Shown here piece by piece: positions 44,195 through 51,609 of a DNA stretch of 64,000 nucleotides. Both the position numbers and the translations under genes were made by a program. How positions within the stretch are numbered: the first letter of the stretch is position 1; the number at the start of each line of letters is the position of its first letter. Source of the stretch: BD2-11 clade cluster bacterium bin43. GTDB taxonomy: Bacteria > Gemmatimonadota > Gemmatimonadetes > Longimicrobiales > Gaopeijiaceae. The notes under the pieces were generated by a model. That model was given only the letters and a program-made list of their open reading frames with translations, made no database searches and was not told where the DNA came from. Location: contig MPMR01000014.1 of the NCBI GenBank assembly GCA_002238605.1, forward strand, positions 1 to 64,000, read 5' to 3'.

Positions 44195-44548
44195 GGCCGT
44201 ACTGCTCTTGCGTCTTCATGGCGAAAACGGTGGAGACTTGTCCGCAAGCAAGTCAACAACTAGGAGATCACCTAAATGTCGATAACGTCGAGGATGTCCA
44301 ATACCGTCGGGTTGGCGCTGGACTCCGCCGCCAGCGGGGCGGTGAAGCACCCCCGCGCGCGTTTGCGGGCAGTCTCCCGAAACGATCTGAATGTGGACTG
44401 GGCGGCAGGCGCGGAAACGGCGGACTCGGCGTCGCCGGCCAGCGAGTGGCAGGCCACGTATCCGGACGCGGAAGTCGATGCCGGGCCGTCGGCCGGTGGT
44501 TCCCTCTCCGCCTTGCGAAGCCGGCCGGAATCGGGACTATTTCAATCC
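44195..44548. promoter_or_regulatory. Divergent control region between the transfer operon and the repressor
   Basis: 354 bp without a convincing gene. A perfect operator-like inverted repeat, GACTTG (44235-44240), 8 nt, CAAGTC (44249-44254), lies about 40 bp upstream of the minus-strand start at 44194. A plus-strand open frame runs through the region into the repressor but lacks coding features. The region should hold the start points for the transfer operon and the S24 repressor. Confidence 0.5.
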
Positions 44549-45274
44549 ATGAAAAACAAAAAGAAGAAAGCCTCGACGTGGCTCGATCCGGTGCGCCGGC
44601 GGCTACTCCGGCTGCTGACGGCGAAGGGCTCGACGCTGCGCACTGCTTCAATCGCGATGGGCCGCAACGACGCCTACCTGCAGCAGTTCATCTACCGGGG
44701 CACGCCGAAGGTTCTCGCCGAGGACGACCGCGAGATCCTCGCGGAGCATCTGGGCTGCCGGCCCGAGCTGCTCAAGCACGGCCGGAGTTTCCGGCTCTCG
44801 ACGAACGCCACACGGCCTTCGCCGCCCGACGACGCCTACGCCGCGCCGATCGGCTACAGCGCCGTGCCGGAGGCGGATCTCAGAGAGGAGCCGGACACGG
44901 AGGAAGCCTGGCACGGCGAGTTGCCGGTGACCGGAGATGCGTGGATGTTCGCCGATGCCTTCATCCGCCACCGGCTCAGGGCCGATCCCGGCGACCTGTG
45001 GATGGTCGAGGTGGACGGGGACTCGATGGAACCGCTGCTCTCAAGCGGTGACCACATCATGATCGACGTGAGCCGGACGGTGCCCGCACCGCCGGGGATC
45101 TTCGTGATCTGGGACGGCATCGCGCTCGTCGCCAAGCGGATCGAGCATGTGCCGCACTCCGAGCCGCCGAAGGTCGTGCTCAAGTCGCTCAACCCCGAGT
45201 ACGACAGCCACGAGTGTGCTGCCGACGAAGTCCGCGTCGTCGGACGGGCGGTCTGGATGTCACGAAGGCTGTAA
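44549..45274 (+). CDS. S24-family (LexA/CI-like) repressor
   Basis: A 241-aa protein. N-terminal basic stretch (MKNKKKK) and an HTH-like domain (STLRTASIAMGRNDAYLQQF), then a peptidase S24 domain with the Ser in VDGDSMEPLLSSGDHIMI (residue about 158) and the Lys in IALVAKRIE (about 195). Such proteins repress element genes until self-cleavage upon DNA damage. Divergent from the transfer operon, so it is a likely switch for island mobilisation. The usual Ala-Gly cleavage site is not obvious. Confidence 0.88.
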   Translation: MKNKKKKASTWLDPVRRRLLRLLTAKGSTLRTASIAMGRNDAYLQQFIYRGTPKVLAEDDREILAEHLGCRPELLKHGRSFRLSTNATRPSPPDDAYAAPIGYSAVPEADLREEPDTEEAWHGELPVTGDAWMFADAFIRHRLRADPGDLWMVEVDGDSMEPLLSSGDHIMIDVSRTVPAPPGIFVIWDGIALVAKRIEHVPHSEPPKVVLKSLNPEYDSHECAADEVRVVGRAVWMSRRL

Positions 45275-45678
45275 GTAAGGAAATGACGGCCCTTTCCCGA
45301 AGCCGATGGAGCCATCCACGCAGAGGCGGCCCGCGGCCCGCTGAGCTACCTTGATTCCCGACGCTCGGGCGGGGAGGATCTGTTATTCTTGGTTGACGGA
45401 ATCACTGATGAACGGAGAAAAGAAACCGTGAAGAGCCTGGTCGACCGAATCATGGCGCATGCCGAGGAAGGGCCGATCCCCGTGGCAAGCCCCCCTGTCC
45501 CTAGAAACGTATGGGGAGATATGGCGGTTCCTTCGCAGCTGGGCGGCTCCGCGATCAGCGGAGCGCACTGCTCATCGATCCGATTGTGGGATCGAGCCGA
45601 CGGGAGTACTCGGGTAGCCGTCGAGGCCTGTTCGCCAGCGGCTCGCCCTTCGGCGTTGGTCGAATAGAGGGTAACGAC
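45275..45678. other. 404-bp leader region upstream of the defence operon
   Basis: Between the repressor stop and the DUF499 start. A CCCGA-CGC-TCGGG hairpin (45358-45370) is present. A plus-strand frame from a TTG at 45389 to 45667 (92 codons, MVDGITDERRKETVKSL...) has GGGGAGGA upstream but no family resemblance, so I do not call it as a gene. A TTGACG at about 45394 could be a -35 element. The defence operon promoter is most likely in this stretch. Confidence 0.4.
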
Positions 45679-48600
45679 GTGTCCGTCCCGACCATCTTCG
45701 ATCTCTGCACCCCGCGAGCCGACATCCTCCAGGGGCGGGTGACCGAAGCCGAGTTCGCCGCGGACCTGGCCCGGGTGCTCGCGAGCGACGGCGGCACGGG
45801 CTACGCCGACTACACCGATCCGGCACGGTTCTTCGCCAACACCTATCCCACGCGCGGCCTGAAGGAGCTACTCGCGAACGTCTGCCGCCGGATGTCCGGC
45901 GCGGGCGGGGAGGTGGCGGCGATCTTCCGGCTTGACACATCGTACGGCGGCGGGAAGACGCACGGCCTAATCGCTCTGGCCCACGCGGCGAAGGGGATGC
46001 AAGGTGTCGCCCAACCGGAAGAGTTCGTCGATCCGGCGCTTCTTCCGAGCGGGCCGGTACGGGTTGCGGCATTTGACGGTGAGAACGCCGATCCCGCGAA
46101 TGGCCGCGACATGGGGGACGGCGTGAAGGCAAAGACCCCGTGGGGAGAGTTGGCCTACGCTTTGGCCGGCAAGCAGGGGTTCAAGCGCGTCCGAAGCAGC
46201 GACGAGAAGCACATGGCACCAGGAGCGAGCACGCTCCGAGAGCTGTTCGGCGACCAGCCGACCCTCATTCTACTCGACGAGTTGTCGGTCTATCTCAGGT
46301 CCGTCCAGTCGATTGACCACGCACGCGGCCAGCTAACGGCGTTCCTGACCCGCCTGTTCAGCGCAGTCGAGAGTGCGCCCAATGCCGCTCTGGTCTACAC
46401 CTTGGCGATCGGCAAGGACAATCGGGCAACGGACGCGTACAGCGACGAGAACAAGTTCATCGCCGACGCCATGGCGGAGCTCGAAAAGGTCTCGGCTCGC
46501 AAGGCCACCCTCCTGAATCCCACTCGCGAGGAGGAGACGGTCAAGGTACTACGCCGACGCCTTTTCGAGACCATCGACGAAGGCCGGGTTGAAGAGGTCG
46601 TTCAGCCGTATAAAAAGCGTTGGGACGCGCATCAGGAGTTCCTGCCGCCGGATGTCGGCCGACCGACGATCGTGGAGGGATTTCGCGCCAGCTATCCGTT
46701 CCACCCCGAGGTGCTTGAGACGCTGACGACGAAGACGGCAACACTCGAGAGCTTCCAACGGGTCCGGGGAATGCTGCGTCTTCTCGGAAAGACAGTGGCT
46801 CACCTCTGGGAGACACGCCCCGAGGATGCGTGCGCCATCCACCTGCACCACATCGATCCGGGCCACGAGCCGATTCGAGCCGAGATCGTAACGCGGCTCG
46901 GGCAGGAGCAGTACCTCCCGGCCATCGCGAACGACGTGTCGTCCGGTTCGCCGGACAGGCCATCCTTCGCGCAACACATCGATGCGTCGTCCTACAGCGG
47001 CATGCCGCCCTACACCGAGTATGCTGCCCGGACGATTTTCCTCCACAGCCTCGCCTTCAACGATCCGCTCAAGGGATTGCCGCCCGAAGAACTCCGGTTT
47101 TCGATGGTCGGTCCGGTGTTGGACATCTCGTTCATAGACGATGCCCGCAAGAAGTTCGTGGCCGAATCGGCGTATCTCGACGACAAGCCGGGCGCCACGA
47201 TGCGCTTTCACGTCGACGCGAACCTCAACCAGATCATCCGGCGCGAGGAGCGCAATGTAGATGCCGGCGACGCTCGGGCTCAACTGAATGACCGGATTCA
47301 ACAGGTATTCGGCGGGACAGTCTTCGATCTCGTCCATTTCCCGGGCGGCCCCTACGATGTCGACGACAATGTGGGATCGGGCCGTCCACGGCTGGCGATC
47401 CTGTCGTACGACGGTCTGTCGATCGGACCGGGAGAGGTGCAGGCACCCGATCTGATCCGGCGCATCTATGAGCGCACGGGGAAAGAGGGGAAGAAGACGC
47501 GGGAGCTCCGCAACAACGTGGTCTTCCTGGTGGCCGACGGCGGATTCCGGGACAAGATGCGGGATGCCGTGCGTCATCGGCTGGCGCTGACCGCGTTGAA
47601 CCGGGCCGACCGGCTCGGCGACTTGGCCGAGTACCAGCAGACCAAGGTGAAGGAGCTCGACGGGAAGGCCGAGCAGAAGGTGGCGGGTGCAATCCAGGCG
47701 TGCTACCGGCACCTGTTCTATCCGTCGCAGCAGGCGGCGGCTTCGGGCGTTGCGCTTGCGCATACGGCTATCGATCTCCCGTCGACCTCCGACCAACCGG
47801 GGGCCGGTCAGACTCAGGTCGTTCGGGTCCTGCGCGAGTTGGGCAAGCTACGGCTTCCGGAGGACGCCCCCGACCAACCGGCCTACGTTCGCGATGCGAC
47901 GCCGCTGAAGGTCAAGGGCGAGATCACGACCCAGGCGCTGCGCAACGAGTTTCGGAGGAATCCGAAGCTGCCGATGCTGATAGGCGACGATGTATTTGTG
48001 AAGGGTGTGCGACAGGGAGTGAAGGGCAAGCTCTACATCTACCGAAGCGGCGATCTGGTCTGTGGACCCGGGGAGCCGAGCGTCTCGATCAAGATCGACC
48101 AACAGTCCATGGTTCTGACCATGGCCTACGCGAAGAAACAAGGCGTCTGGCCGCGGCCGAAGCCGGATGGGCCAGATCCACCGATAGGGCCGTTGCCGCC
48201 ACCTCCCCCTCCGCCGCCACCACCCCCTTCGGGTACGATTCCCGTCTTCGACGCTGAAGGAATCCTGCGGGCAGCGCTGGTTCAGATCTGGGAGCAGTCC
48301 AGGGCGAACAAGGAGGTCAAGAAGATCGGCGAGATCACGATTCGGATCTTCGACGCGGAATTGGGACTCCGGCTGCTCCGCGTGGCCCCGTCGGTTCCGA
48401 AGGCCCGGAAGAAGGCTAAGCTCACCGCATCCTACCAGTCCGCAGATGGGGGCAACCTGGATTTGGAGTTTGAAGGGCCGGTATCGGACGTGAAACCGGT
48501 CACGGATTTCCTCGAACCTCAGCTCCGGGCCGCCAAGGAGCAGAACGCGACGATCTCGCTGACGCTCTCCTACCCCGATGGCCTTACCTTGAACGGCCCG

Positions 48601-48687
48601 GATCCCGGGAAACTCACCGAACGGCTCTCCCGGTTCGTGAGCGGATCGGCCCACGTCACCGCCAAGCCGCTTCAGGAGAAGGAGTAA
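45679..48687 (+). CDS. DUF499-family AAA ATPase (BrxC/PglY-like) of the defence operon
   Basis: About 1002 aa from a GTG preceded by GAGGG with 7-nt spacing. P-loop GGGKTH at residues 90-95 (LDTSYGGGKTHGL), Walker B LILLDELSVY near 196-205, and sensor-type sequence (ALVYTLAIGKDN). These fit the DUF499/COG1483 ATPases, relatives of BrxC/PglY of BREX. The last 150 residues sit behind a proline run (near 835-850) and form a separate domain. Likely a DNA- or complex-remodelling ATPase in anti-phage action. It heads a seven-gene operon and ends 1 nt before the next start. Confidence 0.88.
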   Translation: MSVPTIFDLCTPRADILQGRVTEAEFAADLARVLASDGGTGYADYTDPARFFANTYPTRGLKELLANVCRRMSGAGGEVAAIFRLDTSYGGGKTHGLIALAHAAKGMQGVAQPEEFVDPALLPSGPVRVAAFDGENADPANGRDMGDGVKAKTPWGELAYALAGKQGFKRVRSSDEKHMAPGASTLRELFGDQPTLILLDELSVYLRSVQSIDHARGQLTAFLTRLFSAVESAPNAALVYTLAIGKDNRATDAYSDENKFIADAMAELEKVSARKATLLNPTREEETVKVLRRRLFETIDEGRVEEVVQPYKKRWDAHQEFLPPDVGRPTIVEGFRASYPFHPEVLETLTTKTATLESFQRVRGMLRLLGKTVAHLWETRPEDACAIHLHHIDPGHEPIRAEIVTRLGQEQYLPAIANDVSSGSPDRPSFAQHIDASSYSGMPPYTEYAARTIFLHSLAFNDPLKGLPPEELRFSMVGPVLDISFIDDARKKFVAESAYLDDKPGATMRFHVDANLNQIIRREERNVDAGDARAQLNDRIQQVFGGTVFDLVHFPGGPYDVDDNVGSGRPRLAILSYDGLSIGPGEVQAPDLIRRIYERTGKEGKKTRELRNNVVFLVADGGFRDKMRDAVRHRLALTALNRADRLGDLAEYQQTKVKELDGKAEQKVAGAIQACYRHLFYPSQQAAASGVALAHTAIDLPSTSDQPGAGQTQVVRVLRELGKLRLPEDAPDQPAYVRDATPLKVKGEITTQALRNEFRRNPKLPMLIGDDVFVKGVRQGVKGKLYIYRSGDLVCGPGEPSVSIKIDQQSMVLTMAYAKKQGVWPRPKPDGPDPPIGPLPPPPPPPPPPPSGTIPVFDAEGILRAALVQIWEQSRANKEVKKIGEITIRIFDAELGLRLLRVAPSVPKARKKAKLTASYQSADGGNLDLEFEGPVSDVKPVTDFLEPQLRAAKEQNATISLTLSYPDGLTLNGPDPGKLTERLSRFVSGSAHVTAKPLQEKE

Positions 48688-48688
48688 G

Positions 48689-49225
48689 ATGGCCAGCCCG
48701 AGACACCTTCGCTACGGCGAAGCCGGACAGTCGGCTCCACGCTACGACTTGCGCATCCGCCCCGCTGGATCCGGCCGGGATTGCTACGAAGTGTGGCAGA
48801 TTCCTTCGGCCGGGACCCCCCAGATCCGGAAACCCGTGCGGATCGCTGGCTTGGGGGGCCGCAATCTCGAACTCGTGCAGCATCGAATCCTCCGTATCTT
48901 GGCCGAGCAACGCATCCGGCTCGTGTCCGCCCCCGGTCGGACGGGGTTCAGCCGACCGGTTCCGGAAACTCTGGCTGTGCGGCTCGGCCTGATATTCCGC
49001 GCGCTCGCCCCCATGCGCGACCGCGACCGCATGTGGGCGGTCGCCGACGGCATCGAGAAGATGGAGCGCGAAGAGGCGTCGTACTGGCTCGGCATGGCGA
49101 TCCACAGGGAGCATCCGAGGAGGGTACTCGCCGGGTTGCGGCTCCTCCTGACCGAACCGGAGAATAAACCCAGCGACGAACTCGCCCTGGTGGCCGCTGG
49201 GGCCGGGCCAGAAGTGGGGCGGTAG
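48689..49225 (+). CDS. 178-aa protein of the DUF499 operon
   Basis: A cytoplasmic-type protein with no signal or membrane segment. N-terminal beta-like part (YDLRIRPAGSGRDCYEVWQI), then Arg-rich helical sequence (LELVQHRILRILAEQRIRLV, AVRLGLIFRALAPMRDRD and EKMEREEASYWLGMA). Similar small proteins accompany DUF499 ATPases in other genomes (possibly the DUF7680 group), so I regard it as a system-specific subunit. No catalytic motif. It starts 1 nt after the ATPase stop, with GGAG upstream. Confidence 0.75.
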   Translation: MASPRHLRYGEAGQSAPRYDLRIRPAGSGRDCYEVWQIPSAGTPQIRKPVRIAGLGGRNLELVQHRILRILAEQRIRLVSAPGRTGFSRPVPETLAVRLGLIFRALAPMRDRDRMWAVADGIEKMEREEASYWLGMAIHREHPRRVLAGLRLLLTEPENKPSDELALVAAGAGPEVGR

Positions 49226-49230
49226 GCGAA

Positions 49231-49932
49231 ATGCGCATCGAACCGGAGATCGTGCACGTCAACATCGTCCTGGTGGGCGACTTCAACCCCGCCATCTTCT
49301 CGCCGAAGTGGTTTTCGGCCAACGGTCTCATTCGCGACGCCGTTGCCCACCGGGCCGAGCTGGGAGTGGTTCACCAGGAGGTCGCCGACTTCACAGCGGA
49401 CTGGCTTCGGCTCCAGGTCACCCGAGACAGGTTTGCCGCCGGGAGCTTGCAGGCTCCATTCGTACGCTTGCGGGATCTCGTTCACCGTGTTTTTCACGAA
49501 TGCCTCGACCACACGCCGATTCGAGGGTTTGGAATCAACTACTCGGCCCACTTCCTGGTGGACAGTCTGGCGACGCGGGACCGCTTGGGGACCGCTCTCG
49601 TGCCGCTGGAGCCATGGGGTCCGTGGCGGGAGCGGCTGAGTCTCGATGGTCGCCACGGAGGCATGACATCGCTGCGAATCTCCCAGTTGAGACCGGAGGA
49701 CAGGGATGAGGGTGGACAGATCAACGTGGTGGTGGAGCCATCCAACCGAGTGGGCACGAGCAGCGGCACGGGAGTCTTTGTGAGCGTCAACGATCACTTT
49801 TCCGAAGACGCGGAGTCTCCCGGTTCGGCGGAAAAGCTCATGGAAATCCTTGCGACGGAATTCGAAGGATCTCTCAAACGGAGCGAAGGCATCGTGGATC
49901 ACATCATGTCTCTCGTACAGTCAAGAGGGTAA
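49231..49932 (+). CDS. 233-aa protein of the DUF499 operon
   Basis: Unknown family. The N-terminal beta strand VNIVLVGDFNPAIFSPKWF is followed by FTADWLRLQVTRDRFAAG and FHECLDHTPIRGFGINYSAH, recalling sporadic proteins of the TIGR04255 type, then a mixed region ending in a helical C-terminus. No transmembrane segment. It begins 5 nt after the previous stop. Likely a structural or effector-control subunit, with no catalytic evidence. Confidence 0.72.
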   Translation: MRIEPEIVHVNIVLVGDFNPAIFSPKWFSANGLIRDAVAHRAELGVVHQEVADFTADWLRLQVTRDRFAAGSLQAPFVRLRDLVHRVFHECLDHTPIRGFGINYSAHFLVDSLATRDRLGTALVPLEPWGPWRERLSLDGRHGGMTSLRISQLRPEDRDEGGQINVVVEPSNRVGTSSGTGVFVSVNDHFSEDAESPGSAEKLMEILATEFEGSLKRSEGIVDHIMSLVQSRG

Positions 49933-49940
49933 TACGCACG

Positions 49941-50552
49941 ATGGCACAGATTGGACTTACAGCGACGAACCCGGAAACGGACTCCAACGCTGGCATGCGA
50001 ACGTCGCCGTCGCCGCCGCAGCCCCCTGCCGTCCTGCCGGGCGTCTCCGGCGGTGGTCGGCTCAGTGGGACCATGGCCCGCAACGAAGGACCGAACGGGG
50101 AGTTGGCGAACGGTGCTTTGTCGGCCTCACGGGACGGGGAAGCGAATGTCGAGGGAGCGTCGAACGGAGCGATTCGGAATGGCCCCCCGGTGGTTCGACC
50201 CGAGATCCCGGAGTGTTATCCAGAGCATTCTCCCTCTTTCTTCCCAAAACAGGAGTGGGCGGGACGAGTGACGGCCATCGACAACGGCTCGTTCGACGCC
50301 CGCCTCCGAGACCTGGCTGACGGCGGACGAGAAGTCGCCACCATCGATCTGGAAGAGGTCAGCTCGGAGGACCGTGCCCGAATACGCGTCGGTTCGCTGT
50401 TCCACTGGGTGATGGGATACGAGACCGTGAACGGAACCCGGAGCAATGTCTCGCGAGTCGTCTTTCTGGATCCGCCGCGCCTGACCAGGCGCGACCTTGA
50501 ACGCGGCCGCCGGTGGGCGGAGTGGCTTCATGAGCGCTGGGGATCTGAGTAG
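49941..50552 (+). CDS. 203-aa protein with disordered N-terminus of the DUF499 operon
   Basis: Residues 1-95 are rich in Pro, Gly, Asn and Ser and appear disordered. The C-terminal half looks like a small beta-barrel (EWAGRVTAIDNGSFDARLRD, LEEVSSEDRARIRVGSLFHW, VMGYETVNGTRSNVSRVVFL) with a final helix (RRDLERGRRWAEWLHERW). No known family recognised. It overlaps the hydrolase gene by 23 nt. Perhaps an adaptor that binds nucleic acid or the neighbouring hydrolase. Confidence 0.7.
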   Translation: MAQIGLTATNPETDSNAGMRTSPSPPQPPAVLPGVSGGGRLSGTMARNEGPNGELANGALSASRDGEANVEGASNGAIRNGPPVVRPEIPECYPEHSPSFFPKQEWAGRVTAIDNGSFDARLRDLADGGREVATIDLEEVSSEDRARIRVGSLFHWVMGYETVNGTRSNVSRVVFLDPPRLTRRDLERGRRWAEWLHERWGSE

Positions 50553-51609
50553 CACCCCCCCGGATCCCGCCGAGATCGAGGTCGCGATGCTCGGACCCGG
50601 TTACGGGGAGAGCATCCTGATTCACACCGGCGATGGCGAATGGGTGGTCGTCGACTCATTCCTCAACCCGGACCGTCGTCCATCCGCGCTCGCCTACTTG
50701 GAACGATTGGGGTACGACCCCGCTACGGCGATCAAGCTGATCGTGGCGACTCACTGGCACGACGACCACATTCGCGGCATAGGGACGCTGGTTGAGTCCG
50801 GCAGGTCCGCAAGGTTCTGCTGTGCAGGCACCCTCCGGCGTCTCGAATTCCTCAGCATGATCGAGGGATTCCGTGCGCAGGGTTCACGGGCAGCCGGTTT
50901 CGGGACGCGGGAGATCTTCTCGGTATTCGCCCACCTTGGACAGGTTGGCGTCTCTCCACTCTGGGCCACCGCAAGCCGCCGAATCCACCGCTCGCCCCGC
51001 TGCGACGTGTGGTCGCTCTCGCCTGACGACGAAGCTTACACCTCGTTCCTCAAGTCCCTTGCGCCCCTATCCGACCCCAAACCGGAGCGCGTGTTCGCCT
51101 TGCCGACTCCGAATCAGCTCTCTGTTGCCCTTCTGGTCCGCTTCGAAGGCGGTGTCTCATGCCTCCTCGGAGCGGATCTTGAGCAGCGCGGCTGGACGGC
51201 AGTACTGAGCGATGACAGGAAGCCCCGGTGCAGGTCCTCGGTCTTCAAGGTTCCGCATCACGGGTCCGCGAACGCTCATCTCGAAGGCGTTTGGGACAAG
51301 CTGTTGGAGCCGGAACCGTTTGCGATTCTCGCGCCGTGGCGGCGGGGCGGCGGATCGTTGCCGCGGAAGGGGGACGTGAACCGGATTCTGGCGCGCACCC
51401 CGAACGCTTACGCCACGACCAAGGCGGCACCCGGTGCGGCGCCCCGGGATCGGTGGGTCAAGAAGAGGCTGAGAGCCGTGAATGCGAGATTGCGACCGGA
51501 GTCCGGCGCAACCGGGATTATCCGGCTGCGGCGGTCGATGACGGGGGAGAGTTCGTGGCGGGTGAAGCTGTTCGGATCCGCGTGTCACCTGGAGGAGTTT
51601 GCGGCGTGA
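50530..51609 (+). CDS. Metallo-beta-lactamase-fold hydrolase of the defence operon
   Basis: A 359-aa protein from ATG 50530. Metal motif HWHDDH at residues 75-80 (the HxHxDH signature), later ligands in LLGADLE and PHHGSANAH (about 242). The ordering matches the ComEC/Rec2-type or nuclease-like branch of the MBL superfamily. Substrate unknown: it could be DNA, RNA or a small phosphodiester. Its stop overlaps the methyltransferase start by 4 nt, so it is probably part of the system. This enzyme is not a usual BREX or DISARM component. Confidence 0.83.
   Translation: MSAGDLSSTPPDPAEIEVAMLGPGYGESILIHTGDGEWVVVDSFLNPDRRPSALAYLERLGYDPATAIKLIVATHWHDDHIRGIGTLVESGRSARFCCAGTLRRLEFLSMIEGFRAQGSRAAGFGTREIFSVFAHLGQVGVSPLWATASRRIHRSPRCDVWSLSPDDEAYTSFLKSLAPLSDPKPERVFALPTPNQLSVALLVRFEGGVSCLLGADLEQRGWTAVLSDDRKPRCRSSVFKVPHHGSANAHLEGVWDKLLEPEPFAILAPWRRGGGSLPRKGDVNRILARTPNAYATTKAAPGAAPRDRWVKKRLRAVNARLRPESGATGIIRLRRSMTGESSWRVKLFGSACHLEEFAA

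Noticed and set aside
45389-45667. Possible 92-aa gene ahead of the DUF499 ATPase
   Set aside because: TTG start, no family resemblance, and it overlaps the likely promoter region. Kept only as a note in the leader entry.
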